36,409 bases of DNA from Nostoc sp. LPT (GTDB lineage: Bacteria > Cyanobacteriota > Cyanobacteriia > Cyanobacteriales > Nostocaceae): positions 1 through 36,409 of the forward strand of contig NZ_JABXKF010000079.1 of assembly GCF_017115165.1 (NCBI RefSeq), read 5' to 3'. How positions within the stretch are numbered: the stretch's first letter is position 1; every line of letters starts with the position of its first letter. Of this stretch, positions 7,191-16,488 are shown piece after piece. Position numbers and translations under genes: made by a program. The notes beneath the pieces are model-generated. The model was not told the DNA's origin, did not search any database, and saw only the letters and a program-made list of their open reading frames with translations.

Positions 7191-10085
7191 ATGAGATTCA
7201 AAAAAGATGTAAAACTTCTTGGGATCTGTTTATTGTCTTCAACAATTATATATAAGATTATATTTATTAAATTATCTGCGATCGCTCTAGGCATAAGCAG
7301 TCCAAACAATATTGTTTTAATCACTAATCATCACAGATCATTAATCAATTCCGACCACCAAATAAACAATTTCCAAAGCAAAGAACTGTTAAAACAGACT
7401 TTAAGAAAGTCTAACTCTAACTTAGAGAAACCAAAACAGTTACGAAAATTCACCATTGCTGACGTTATCCCAATTGAAGAATACAAAGACAAACCTCCCA
7501 AGCTACCTGAAGAAGATGAAGAAAAGCCTCAACCAAATACAATTCAACCATCAAATCCATCAAAACTATACACACCCCAGCAACAAATACTAATAGAAAA
7601 ACTACGTCGAACAAAAAAGCAACCACAAGCAATCCAAAAGACAATAATTCTTGATGCCCTAACATTTAGTGCCAATAAGTATCCTTGGATTGTTAACCCT
7701 ACAGATAACCTTACTTTTTCCACAGAATTATTTAAGCCAAATGAAAATGAAAATTATATAGATACGGATATAAGAGTAAGATTTTCTGAAGACAATCAGA
7801 TTATTGATAAGTTTACTTATGCCAAATTTCCTAAGGCTGACCAGTTTTACTGGGTTCTCGATCGCAATAGAATAGTAGTTGAAACTAAAGGCTCCCAAGT
7901 CGGCATCCTCTCTCAAGGAAGACAAACTAATACTTATATTACCCAAAATGTTACCTCACAACAGGCATTTTGGGGATTGCAAACTCTGTTCGCCATACCT
8001 ACAGATTTTCAAAGTTTAGCTGGAGAAGTTGATACTGATAATTTTTCTGTAATTTCAATAGCAGGACAATTGATAAATCCTGAAGGTATATCGGCTGGCA
8101 GAGTTATTATTAATAGTGGGATTGACGTAAACAATCCTAATGTCACTGTTTTAAAAAATCCTATTCCAATTATTGGTAGTGGCTCTACTTTGAGCGTTGA
8201 CGGTGGACAAGCTTTATTTCAAGCTTTAGATGCTACGAATGCTCCTAAAATTTTACAAGGCTTTCCAACGACCAATATACAACCTTTGCTAGATGATGGA
8301 AATGTTCAACTCAAGGTGGGTGAAATTATTCCTAAGAATGCTCTAGAAGCTGCTGGTATCTTCTGGGGAGACATTTTGACGGGAGAAGGTTTTAGTTTTA
8401 CTGCTCCTGTCTCTTCCTTTCCAGGTATTAAAGTTGCTCAACTTGGAAAATTTGATAATTTTGATTTGTTAAATGTAGCAGTCAATCCTTTTCTTTCTCA
8501 ACCCGAAAAAGACTTTCATTATCTTAACTCTTTACAGTGGCTATCTTTAGGAAGAAGAGATCCTGTATTTGAGACATTATCTCAAACTCAAGAAACTTCT
8601 GATTGGCACAGAATTTATGTTAGCCATTCTCATAATCGCAGTTTAATTCAATATGACCCAGTGGCAATTAAAGCTACTTTTTCTAATATTTTTTCTGCTC
8701 CAGGATTATCTCTAACAGCTAAATTCAGCAATACTAGTATTGATACTATTCAATCAGTCAACTCTACATTAGGTTTGCTATTAGGTGGAGTTTTTGAAGC
8801 TATTAAAATCGATAATATTCAACAAGGTTTAGAAGAAGCTAGACAAAAACTTAAGAATGGAGAAGGTTTTACTCCTTTAAATACACCTGCTACGGCTAAC
8901 CAAAGAAGACAAATCAATAACAGGTTGAATCGTACTTTATCCTATGCCAATGCAGCCAGTGGACTAGAGCAGGTATCTGGAACTTATACATTTCCCAGTC
9001 AAGTTACTCCTAATAACTCCAGCATCTTGCAAATAAGAACGGGAAACCACAAACGAGCAGTTCAGTTTCTTGAAAGAAATATTTCTATTTTAGATGAAGG
9101 TGATACATTTTTTTCCGATCTCAGACTTTCTAATGAAAAGTTTGGACCTTTGACCTTTATTGGGAACCCAATTCCTTTAAATGATACTTCTATTAAACCT
9201 ATTAACGAATCCTCTGCTGTAGAAGTAATTTTGACAAACCCCCAAGGACAACAATTTGTACAAAAATTTAATTCAGCAGATGCTACGATAGTACCGCTCC
9301 AGGTGCGAGCAGCTGATTTAGCATTCGATTACATGGAACTTACTAGAGTTGACAAAATAGGTGTTAGTTTTAATAACTTTAACGGTTATCTATCTTTACC
9401 GACAGTTGAATTATTAGCAGCGGGTTCTTCTGGAAATTTTAACTATAGTGCCAATTTAGGAACGTGGTTTAATGTAGATGCTAACTCGGCACCAGGTGTT
9501 TCCAATAATAATTTAGGAATAGAAGAACCAACTTTAGGTATCTATACTAATATACTTCTCAACTATATTAAAACTGATATACGGTTAAATTCAGCCAAAA
9601 AACCAGTAGCCGTTAATACTCACATACCCTACTTGAGACTTGACTGGAATAGTGCCTCTAATAAAAATAATCCTTTTTCTACTTACTTAAGTTATTTATA
9701 TCAGCATCAAGAAAGAAATTTTGGTTTTTCCTTAGCTCCTGGTATTGCTTTTATTGAGAATAATAGCAATGGGGAATTTTTAGGTCTTTTCAATGGAGAA
9801 TTTAGTACTAGTCATGGTTTGAATTTGAAGACCAACCTAGAGATGGGGAAAGAATTTTTCTTTGAGTTTCAAGGATTACACAGAGTTAGTAAAAATATTT
9901 CTGCTGGTGTTTATCTAAAAAATTATAGTGTTAATAATCTGGGTTTGAGCAGCCGAGTTTCTGGCTACAACTATGGAGTCATTCTCAGGCACAATTTTCC
10001 AGATAATGGTGTGTTTATAGAAACTAAAATTGGTACAGGCGAGAACGGATTTGATTTAAAGCTTCAAGGTGGTTATCGATTTTGA
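7191..10085 (+). CDS. Predicted outer-membrane beta-barrel surface protein, unknown function
   Basis: A 964-aa exported protein when read from the ATG at 7191; a TTG at 7152 would add 13 residues. The N-terminus has basic residues and then a hydrophobic stretch (about 8-34), fitting a signal peptide or anchor. A proline- and acid-rich linker (PPKLPEEDEEKPQP, about residue 100) follows. The long middle is Asn/Ser/Thr-rich with beta-strand-like alternation. The last 200 residues look like a barrel: alternating strands with aromatic girdles, ending in GGYRF, whose C-terminal Phe is the usual signature of outer-membrane proteins. I know no function for it. It is transcribed toward two small secreted protein genes on the other strand. 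A/T-ending codons dominate, more than in the ppk gene, which may point to transfer or low expression. Confidence 0.8.
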   Translation: MRFKKDVKLLGICLLSSTIIYKIIFIKLSAIALGISSPNNIVLITNHHRSLINSDHQINNFQSKELLKQTLRKSNSNLEKPKQLRKFTIADVIPIEEYKDKPPKLPEEDEEKPQPNTIQPSNPSKLYTPQQQILIEKLRRTKKQPQAIQKTIILDALTFSANKYPWIVNPTDNLTFSTELFKPNENENYIDTDIRVRFSEDNQIIDKFTYAKFPKADQFYWVLDRNRIVVETKGSQVGILSQGRQTNTYITQNVTSQQAFWGLQTLFAIPTDFQSLAGEVDTDNFSVISIAGQLINPEGISAGRVIINSGIDVNNPNVTVLKNPIPIIGSGSTLSVDGGQALFQALDATNAPKILQGFPTTNIQPLLDDGNVQLKVGEIIPKNALEAAGIFWGDILTGEGFSFTAPVSSFPGIKVAQLGKFDNFDLLNVAVNPFLSQPEKDFHYLNSLQWLSLGRRDPVFETLSQTQETSDWHRIYVSHSHNRSLIQYDPVAIKATFSNIFSAPGLSLTAKFSNTSIDTIQSVNSTLGLLLGGVFEAIKIDNIQQGLEEARQKLKNGEGFTPLNTPATANQRRQINNRLNRTLSYANAASGLEQVSGTYTFPSQVTPNNSSILQIRTGNHKRAVQFLERNISILDEGDTFFSDLRLSNEKFGPLTFIGNPIPLNDTSIKPINESSAVEVILTNPQGQQFVQKFNSADATIVPLQVRAADLAFDYMELTRVDKIGVSFNNFNGYLSLPTVELLAAGSSGNFNYSANLGTWFNVDANSAPGVSNNNLGIEEPTLGIYTNILLNYIKTDIRLNSAKKPVAVNTHIPYLRLDWNSASNKNNPFSTYLSYLYQHQERNFGFSLAPGIAFIENNSNGEFLGLFNGEFSTSHGLNLKTNLEMGKEFFFEFQGLHRVSKNISAGVYLKNYSVNNLGLSSRVSGYNYGVILRHNFPDNGVFIETKIGTGENGFDLKLQGGYRF

Positions 10086-10426
10086 TGGCATTAATGTAGC
10101 GCACTAAATATCCACAGAATAAAGTTCTTGTCATTCCCAACATCTTTTAAATCTTCCACTTCGTTGTCATCCTGCCTCGGAATCAATTCCGAAGCTAATA
10201 GCTAAAGTTCTATCAAGAGTACTAAATACAAGATTTTAATCAATCTAGATGCCCATCTTCTGTCAAAGATAAAATTTTAGTCCACTTCAGTGGACTTTAA
10301 CTATTAGCCAGGAAGTTTATTTCCTGGCGGTATGTCGGTAAGCAAGATAATTTAGTTGTTATAACAATGTCGAAGAACCCCAACTTCTTTGAGAAGTTGA
10401 GGTTCTAAGGTTTTCAATTTATAAAT
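10086..10426. other. Convergent spacer with dispersed hairpins
   Basis: A 340-bp spacer between convergent genes. It contains several small palindromes: around 10180 (CGGAATCAATTCCG), around 10283 (GTCCACTTCAGTGGAC), around 10310-10335 (GCCAGGAAG...CTTCCTGGC type) and the stronger hairpin annotated at 10374. No ORF is supported. Confidence 0.5.
10374..10406. terminator. Hairpin downstream of small secreted protein gene 1
   Basis: Inverted repeat AGAACCcCAACTTC / GAAGTTGaGGTTCT around a TTTGA loop, 21 bp beyond the stop of the 10427 gene on the minus strand. A poly-U tract is weak. The core ACTTCTTxxAGAAGT is shared with hairpins at 11404 and 17475, so this may be a dispersed palindrome that doubles as a terminator. 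Confidence 0.5.
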
Positions 10427-10858
10427 CTAATCTAAAGCACCTAAGCCATTATTACCAGCGCCCGCTCGAATTATAGTTGTTGCATCTTCAACAGAAGTAC
10501 TATTATTTAATAAATTTGCTGCTGTATCAATAAATGTGTTTGGGTTAGAGAGTATAGTAGTTTTAACTACTCCTGGGGTTATAGTTAGACCAGTTATGGT
10601 TTCGTCATTTCCACCTGCTATTCCTCCATAGGTTGGTGCAATTGTTAAACCTCCGTCATAGTAAGAGCCAGAAGGTAAAAATACCTCGCCAGTGACAGTG
10701 AGAAAACTACCAGAAGGTCTAATAAGAGTAACAGCACCAACAGCAGTGGCTTGTTGTGCATTTACTGGCGCTGCTAAAAAATTTCCTACACTCACTAAAC
10801 CTAACAAGCAAATACTTCCCCGAAGAATTATAGATAATTTATTGGATAAGCTATTCAT
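10427..10858 (-). CDS. Small secreted protein, paralog 1
   Basis: A 143-aa protein with a signal peptide (hydrophobic ICLLGLVSVGNFLAA, cleavage likely near VNA-QQ at about residue 35). The mature part is Gly/Thr/Ser-rich, predicted beta-strand, with no cysteine. It ends in ATTIIRAGAGNNGLGALD. The ATG at 10858 has AAGGAG 10 nt upstream. It is clearly a paralog of the gene at 11590: same signal core (GSICLLGLV.VGN.LAAP.NA), the same central TPTYGG segment and nearly the same C-terminus. I do not recognise the family. Context, next to a large predicted outer-membrane protein, suggests a surface or extracellular role. Both copies have their own ribosome binding site and a downstream hairpin, so each is probably a separate transcript. 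Confidence 0.8.
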   Translation of the reverse strand: MNSLSNKLSIILRGSICLLGLVSVGNFLAAPVNAQQATAVGAVTLIRPSGSFLTVTGEVFLPSGSYYDGGLTIAPTYGGIAGGNDETITGLTITPGVVKTTILSNPNTFIDTAANLLNNSTSVEDATTIIRAGAGNNGLGALD

Positions 10859-11589
10859 ATTTTATAAACTCCTTATGTTTCTCGCCTTAGGCTCGTTTCC
10901 AGATTTTGCTTAGAAATGCAGAATATGCATCGGCCAGCAGAAGTCGAGACAGAACCTTTTGTTATCTGGCTTTTATTCTTTCAGTGTATAAAAATATAAA
11001 ACCTTTGTTGGCAGCGTTTTGTGAAAAATGGACATTTTGAGACTTCGTATTTTTACGCAAGCTCTCTATTCAATATTCAGTCAGAGTTTCAGGGTTTATA
11101 TTGATATCACTAAAGCTATGTAAAAAGATGATGAGGAGTCGCATAGTAAATCATTAACGCTTTCATTCCATTTGCTTTAAAATCTCGTTTCCAGGTCTCA
11201 GAAGGAAATGTTATTGATTAACCCTCTTTAATCACTCTCGCTAGATAAAAATCCAAAACCCTTATTTTTCCAGACTTTTATCAATCTAGCGTAGGTTGGG
11301 TTTCGTTCCTCAACCCAACCACCGAAAACCTTGCTATTGTTGGGTTTCACTCCGTTCAACCCAACCTACATTTATTTTTCTTAACCCAAAAACCTATATA
11401 ACAAGATTCCCGACTTCTTAGAGAAGTCGGGAATCTGAGCCACAAAGAAGCGTCATACTATATATACAAATATAAATATAGGGAACAGATATAGCATTGC
11501 TATTTCTCCTCCCTATGAACTATTGATTTATTCAACTGTTGTGTCAGTTGCTAAAAATTTTGTAAGTACTTACGAAGCAAAAATTCAAT
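10859..11589. other. Spacer between the two paralogs; IR at 11291-11369
   Basis: A 731-bp non-coding spacer. It holds the promoter region of paralog 1 and an inverted repeat pair, GTAGGTTGGGTTTCGTTCC at 11291 and its near complement ending ...CAACCCAACCTAC at 11369, with extra GGGTT and AACCC modules between. It also holds the hairpin at 11404. No other gene is supported. Confidence 0.5.
11404..11436. terminator. Hairpin downstream of small secreted protein gene 2
   Basis: Perfect inverted repeat AGATTCCCGACTTCT / AGAAGTCGGGAATCT with a 3-nt loop, about 155 bp beyond the stop of the 11590 gene. It belongs to the same ACTTCTTxxAGAAGT palindrome family as 10374 and 17475. Confidence 0.45.
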
Positions 11590-12018
11590 CTACTCCAAAC
11601 CGCCTAAACCATTAGCACCAGCACCAGCCCGAATGATCGCTGCTTGTGCGCCAATGTCGTTAGCTGTTACAGCTGCGTCTAAAGCTAATGCTGCTGAATT
11701 AACAAAAGGATTGCTGCTAGCAGAGAGTAAAGTAACGTTAGGTGTGCTTGGATCTACTTTTAAATCAGTTATGGTTTCATTGTCTGCAGCTGATGTGCCG
11801 CCATAGGTAGGTGTAATGGTTAGAGCCTGGTCGTAGTAACCATTTTGAGGCAAGGCTAATTCACCACTAACACTAACAGAAGCGCCTGAAGCTCTAACAA
11901 TAGTTACAGCACCACGGGCTGTTGCTTGACCTGCATTTGCTGGTGCAGCCAGGATATTACCAACGCCAACCAAACCTAACAAGCAGATGCTTCCTTTAAT
12001 GATCGCAGAAATTTTCAT
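11590..12018 (-). CDS. Small secreted protein, paralog 2
   Basis: A 142-aa protein from the ATG at 12018, chosen because GGAGAG lies 10 nt upstream and the signal peptide then starts at once (MKISAIIKGSICLLGLVGVG). An in-frame upstream start at 12078 would add 20 charged residues before the signal and is unlikely. Cleavage is likely after ANA or nearby. The mature part contains GAVTIVRASG, a TPTYGG core and the C-terminus AAIIRAGAGANGLGGLE, closely matching paralog 1. The spacing of the shared blocks and near-equal length point to tandem gene duplication. There is no known domain. The conserved tail could be a sorting or polymerisation signal, which is inference only. Confidence 0.82.
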   Translation of the reverse strand: MKISAIIKGSICLLGLVGVGNILAAPANAGQATARGAVTIVRASGASVSVSGELALPQNGYYDQALTITPTYGGTSAADNETITDLKVDPSTPNVTLLSASSNPFVNSAALALDAAVTANDIGAQAAIIRAGAGANGLGGLE

Positions 12019-12854
12019 GGTTAACAAACTCTCCGTGTTGTTTTTCTTTACGTTTTCAATATAACCATTCTTTTCCAAAAAAATTTCAGTAATAATACTG
12101 AAATTTTAATTTACAGAGGTCAGAAATTAAAAAAACTAATAAATAGAAGTGTTAGTGTGCATCTGAAATAAAAGCTTCAAAAACCCTATAAAAGTTGAGT
12201 TACAGCAAGGCGTATGCCTAATCAGTGTCTGTATGATAGTTGTGGCGATGATTACTAAATTTCAGGTTTTGGAAAACTAAATTCAGAAAAGACTGGAGGT
12301 AAGGCTTTAGACTGCTTGCAACACCCCGATCCTTTATAAACACTGCTTAATAATTCGTTAAAACTTGTCAAATATGGCTATGTCATATCTTTGCTAAATC
12401 TTAAGTGCATCTTTATGGTTAATATGCTGTGGGCAACGATTTGAATCCCAGACCGATCGCAGTTATTGTATGGATACAATATTTTGAAAGGGCACATAAC
12501 TATACGCCAATACCATATTCCACAAAATTGAAAACGGCTATAAAATCTAGTTATAGGTTGAGTGGGTAGGGTGATTATCTGGAAAATACCCAAGGCGATC
12601 GCACAAAGCACCCAAAAATTTCTTAGAAATGTTGGCTTTCGTGCCTACACAAGTTAATTTTTGAGTCTTTGACTAAAGTTATTTAAATACAAATAGATTT
12701 TTGATTTAAATATGATGTCTGTTCATTATTAGTAGCGAGATAGAGAATCAATATAGCCAAAAATTGCTTCAGCGTTCTGCTCAAGCACCATTTAAATTAC
12801 TATATTTATTGTCCCCCAGTTGAATGGGCTACATCTGCCTGCCTTTAGGTCATT
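12019..12854. other. Spacer between small secreted protein 2 and ppk
   Basis: An 836-bp divergent spacer, AT-rich, with one HIP1-like GGCGATCGC near 12595. A 77-codon minus-strand frame at 12378-12611 has no ribosome binding site and an odd composition, so I do not call it. Promoters for the two divergent genes must lie here, but none could be fixed by eye. Confidence 0.4.
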
Positions 12855-15026
12855 ATGGCGAAATCTAAGAAAAGTGCTACCCCCATCAATCTCAGCGATC
12901 CACAATATTATCTTAACCGGGAGTTAAGCTGGTTAGAATTTAATGCTAGGGTTTTACATGAAGCCTGTGACGATCGCACCCCACTTCTGGAACGTCTTAA
13001 GTTTTTGGGAATATTTAACTCTAATTTAGATGAGTTTTTCATGGTGCGCGTTGCTGGCTTAAAGCAACAAGTAGAGGCAAAAGTTAGCCTGTTAACTCCC
13101 GATGGTCGCACACCACAACAACAACTAGACGATATTAGGTCTACCCTCACTCCCCATGTCAAGAAACAGCATCAACATTTTGAGGAAGTACTTCGTCCTC
13201 TACTAGTAAATCATGGCATTCATATTCTGAATTACATAGATTTAAATCAAAAGCAGCGGACTCATCTCAACAGCTATTTTGAGGAACAAGTTTTTCCAGT
13301 TTTGACTCCTCTGGCTGTTGATCCTAGTCATCCCTTTCCTTTTATTTCTAATCTCAGTCTGAATCTGGCTGTTGTGGTCAAGAACCCAGATACTGAAGAA
13401 GAATTCTTTGCCAGAATCAAAGTCCCTAGTGTTCTACCACGATTTTTACCGATACCGCCTGAGTTGGGAGATCAGAACAGCGAAAAACCTGCCCACTGGA
13501 CTGGAGTTCCTTTAGAACAGGCGATCGCTCATAACTTGGAATCTCTATTTCCAGGGATGAACATTCAAGAATATCATCCGTTCCGCATTACCCGTGATGC
13601 CGATTTGGTCTTAGAAGAAGATGAAGCAGATGATTTGTTGTTAGCGATCGAACAGGAATTGCGAAAACGGCGCCTGGGTGGGGATACAGTCAGGCTAGAA
13701 ATTCAATCTCAGACTCCTGAAATAGTGCGATCGCGATTATTACATGATTTGGAATTAACAGAAAGTGATGTTTACGAGGTAGATGGTCTTTTGGGACTGC
13801 GGGATTTAATGTACTTTATGTCCTTACCATTGCCGGAACTCAAAGATCCACCACGTCAATCTGTTGTACCGCTACGCCTGCAAAGGCTAAGAGAACCGAG
13901 TTTAGATCCAGATGCGCTGGAGACGGACGAAGGAAAAGACTTTTTTGCTGTAATTCGAGAAAAGGATTTACTAGTACACCATCCCTATCAATCCTTTTCG
14001 GCTACAGTAGTGCGCTTTATCACCCATGCCACCTACGATCCGAATGTGTTAGCCATCAAGATGACCCTTTACCGGACTTCTGGTGACTCGCCCATCGTCA
14101 ACGCCTTAATTGCCGCTGCTGAAAATGGCAAGCAGGTATCTGTGCTGGTGGAATTAAAGGCGCGATTTGATGAGGAGAATAATATTTACTGGGCAAAACG
14201 ACTAGAAAGAGTTGGAGTTCATGTCGTCTATGGTTTAGTCGGGCTAAAAACCCATAGTAAAACCGTCATGGTAGTACGGCGCGAAAAAGACCGGATACGT
14301 CGCTACGTGCATATTGGGACTGGTAACTATAACTCTAAAACAGCACGATTGTATACAGATTTGGGATTGTTTAGTTGCCGTGAAGAATTGGGTGCTGACA
14401 TCACAGATTTATTTAATTTCTTAACAGGATATTCTCTACAAAAATCTTATCGAGAGTTGCTGGTTGCGCCTGTGAATATGCGCGATCGCTTTTTGGCACT
14501 AATTCGCCGCGAAATTGAAAATGTTCAAAATGGATTTTCTGGACGGATTGTTGCCAAAATGAATGCCCTAGTCGATCCAGAAATTATTGCCACTTTATAC
14601 GAAGCTTCCCGCGCCGGTGTGCAAATCGACTTAATTGTCAGGGGCGTTTGTTGTTTACGCCCAGGAATCAAAGACATTAGTGAAAACATTCGCATCATCA
14701 GCATTGTTGGTCGCTTTTTAGAACACTCTCGGATTTATTATTTTCATAACAATACACAGGAGGAAATTTATATCGGCAGTGCTGACTGGATGCGCCGCAA
14801 CCTGGATCGCCGAGTCGAAGTAATTACCCCAGTAAAAGACCCAGATATTGCTAAAGATTTGCAAGAAATTATGGGAATTATGCTCGCAGATAATCGCCAA
14901 GCTTGGGAATTACAAGCTGATGGTACTTACATTCAACGGCGTCCTTATGATGATTCTCCAGAAGCTAATTCACAAAAAATTCTCATGAACATGGCATTAC
15001 GCTCAACTGGTGTAGTCCCAACCTGA
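12855..15026 (+). CDS. ppk: Polyphosphate kinase 1
   Basis: This 723-aa protein reversibly transfers the gamma phosphate of ATP to inorganic polyphosphate, forming the storage polymer. The N-terminal domain (YYLNRELSWLEFNARVL, SNLDEFFMVRVAGL), the head domain and the two C-terminal phospholipase-D-like domains are all present at usual length. Catalytic histidines are visible: H467 in KTHSKTVMV (the phosphohistidine) and H486 in YVHIGTGNYN. Arg407 (MTLYRTS) and Arg437 (KARFDEENNI) fit the Mg/phosphate-binding arginines. The ATG at 12855 follows a weak AGG. It stands alone, with a hairpin at 15055 after the gene. Gene identification is certain. Confidence 0.97.
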   Translation: MAKSKKSATPINLSDPQYYLNRELSWLEFNARVLHEACDDRTPLLERLKFLGIFNSNLDEFFMVRVAGLKQQVEAKVSLLTPDGRTPQQQLDDIRSTLTPHVKKQHQHFEEVLRPLLVNHGIHILNYIDLNQKQRTHLNSYFEEQVFPVLTPLAVDPSHPFPFISNLSLNLAVVVKNPDTEEEFFARIKVPSVLPRFLPIPPELGDQNSEKPAHWTGVPLEQAIAHNLESLFPGMNIQEYHPFRITRDADLVLEEDEADDLLLAIEQELRKRRLGGDTVRLEIQSQTPEIVRSRLLHDLELTESDVYEVDGLLGLRDLMYFMSLPLPELKDPPRQSVVPLRLQRLREPSLDPDALETDEGKDFFAVIREKDLLVHHPYQSFSATVVRFITHATYDPNVLAIKMTLYRTSGDSPIVNALIAAAENGKQVSVLVELKARFDEENNIYWAKRLERVGVHVVYGLVGLKTHSKTVMVVRREKDRIRRYVHIGTGNYNSKTARLYTDLGLFSCREELGADITDLFNFLTGYSLQKSYRELLVAPVNMRDRFLALIRREIENVQNGFSGRIVAKMNALVDPEIIATLYEASRAGVQIDLIVRGVCCLRPGIKDISENIRIISIVGRFLEHSRIYYFHNNTQEEIYIGSADWMRRNLDRRVEVITPVKDPDIAKDLQEIMGIMLADNRQAWELQADGTYIQRRPYDDSPEANSQKILMNMALRSTGVVPT

Positions 15027-15054
15027 TTGATTAAAAAATAAGTTCTTATACCTT

Positions 15055-15109
15055 GACAACTAGCTCAACTTAGTTTTTTTGGAAAAATTGAATTTTTTGA
15101 GCAGTTGTC
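15055..15109 (+). terminator. Hairpin after ppk
   Basis: GACAACTaGCTCAA pairs with TTGAGCAGTTGTC (13 pairs, one bulge) around an A/T-rich loop, 29 bp past the ppk stop. The arms fit a terminator or mRNA 3'-end structure, but the loop is long (about 28 nt) and no strict poly-T run follows. Confidence 0.45.
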
Positions 15110-15226
15110 TAAGTTGTTTCTCATCATAGGTTCACACAAGTTATTCAACCATAGGATAGAGTTAGTGCTGGCACTTGTTCTCATAAACTAGAGAGGTTAT
15201 TCTAAAGAAATTTGTCTTTCCCCTCA

Positions 15227-15643
15227 ATGTTAATGTTATCCTGCGAGCTTTCTACCTTGCGTGTTTTAGTAGTTGATGACCACGAACTGACTCGCTTAAC
15301 CTTACAGTTGGTTTTTTCTTGCCAGGAAAATATTCAAGTAGTAGGTTTAGCCAGTAATGGTGAAGAAGCTATAGAAATGGTTAAACGTTGCCATCCTGAC
15401 GTAATTGTTCTAGATTTACAGATGCCAGTCATGGATGGTTGGAGTGCATCTAGTCACATTAAAGCTATATCTCCGAACACCCAGATACTTGCTTACTCAT
15501 CAGTGGAAGACGTAAATTTTCACGGGACAAAGGCAATGTCTAGCTTTGATGAAATTTGCAAGAAAGATGTACCGACAAGCGAACTTATTGCCTTAGTTAG
15601 GCGGCTGGGTCAACGTGCAGGAGATGGTTCAGTGGCAGGATAA
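15227..15643 (+). CDS. Single-domain response regulator (NarL-type receiver)
   Basis: A 138-aa stand-alone receiver. It shows acidic residues DD (17-18), phospho-acceptor D63 in VIVLDLQMPVMDG, S91 as the switch residue and a Lys at about 112-113. The sequence is closest to NarL/FixJ-type receivers, but the helix-turn-helix output is absent. The segment after beta-4 (VEDVNFHGTKAMSSFDEICKKD) is longer and more divergent than usual. I prefer the ATG at 15227; a TTG at 15212 would add five residues and neither has a good ribosome binding site. No partner kinase lies next to it. It ends 76 bp before a bidirectional hairpin. Confidence 0.85.
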   Translation: MLMLSCELSTLRVLVVDDHELTRLTLQLVFSCQENIQVVGLASNGEEAIEMVKRCHPDVIVLDLQMPVMDGWSASSHIKAISPNTQILAYSSVEDVNFHGTKAMSSFDEICKKDVPTSELIALVRRLGQRAGDGSVAG

Positions 15644-15719
15644 ATGATGCAATGATTATTGCTTCGCCAACTTAGGCTAGTTCAATTCTGGGGATTTAAA
15701 GACATGATACTACTGAATA

Positions 15720-15756
15720 ACGTCGGTCTAGCCTGAAGTTGAGGTTAAACCGACGT
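15720..15756. terminator. Bidirectional terminator-like hairpin
   Basis: ACGTCGGT (15720-15727) pairs with ACCGACGT (15749-15756), followed by AATTTTT. A second nested or flanking pair, AACTTAGGCTAG near 15669 and CTAGCCTGAAGTT near 15728, could form an alternative structure. It lies between two convergent genes. Confidence 0.6.
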
Positions 15757-15771
15757 AATTTTTGATAAATT

Positions 15772-15945
15772 CTACTCTACCGGAATGGTGCGTCTAAATT
15801 CATCAATTAGTTCATCCAGTTCTTCCAAAGCCTGATTTACATCAATTCTCAAAGTTCCCAGGTTTGGTTGCTCCAGTAAACTTAATAAGTAATCGCGTTT
15901 ACTTTGAACTACCACAATTCGTTCTTTTATAGTCTGTAAATCCAT
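15772..15945 (-). CDS. Small 57-aa alpha-helical protein
   Basis: This gene is too short for a 60-residue cut-off. It reads from the ATG at 15945 to a TAG at 15772. The product begins MDLQTIKERIVVVQSKRDYL and continues through a helix with LLEQPNLGTLRIDVNQALEE and LDELIDEFRRTIPVE. It is charged, amphipathic and probably a two-helix hairpin or coiled coil; there is no membrane segment. GGGA lies upstream of the start. The coding-like residue pattern and convergence on a hairpin terminator (15720) support a real gene. No function is known to me. The upstream spacer shows no obvious partner. Confidence 0.7.
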   Translation of the reverse strand: MDLQTIKERIVVVQSKRDYLLSLLEQPNLGTLRIDVNQALEELDELIDEFRRTIPVE

Positions 15946-16488
15946 TATTTTTTTCCCATCTTTAACTACCTTTAAATTTAAAGTTAACTCAAAATCTAAT
16001 ATTCTGGGACACTATACGCCCTCAGTAGTCAACTTAGTACAGCTAATCCTGAAGTTCGTAGCGAATGGACTCAAACAAACTTTGCGCTCCTCTGCGCTAT
16101 ACTCTGCGTCTCTCTGCGTTTAAACTCAAACCCTCAATTGGTAACGAATTTACGAAACTGTGTACTTAGAGCCACTTGCCTTCCCTACGAGATGCTGCAC
16201 GAATGTAGACTAAGGAAAAATTGAGTGTTTAAAAATCACAAAGACAAAGGTGAGTAAAGTCTCGTTTAAACGAAACCAGTGTTTTGGTCGACAATGCCTG
16301 ACTTGTTCGCTCTTGGTGTGTTCCCTTCCCGCTCTTTAGCAACTGGTGTGCGGTTTTTAACCGCCTTAATATGGCAATTTAGGGTTAGTTGAATACTAGC
16401 GCTTGAGGACGATGTTCTTTCCTAATTTGTTGCTCATAGCCGATGATAATAAAACTAAGGTATTCAGACTTTATACTAATTTAAGCTC
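15946..16488. other. Spacer upstream of DUF2854 gene
   Basis: A 543-bp spacer. It contains a common intergenic motif with repeated CTCTGCG modules (about 16081-16122) and otherwise unremarkable AT-rich sequence. I found no ORF or RNA gene that I can support. Confidence 0.4.

Noticed and set aside
12378..12611. 77-codon minus-strand ORF before ppk
   Set aside because: No ribosome site, poor residue composition and no recognisable domain; it lies in a normal divergent spacer.
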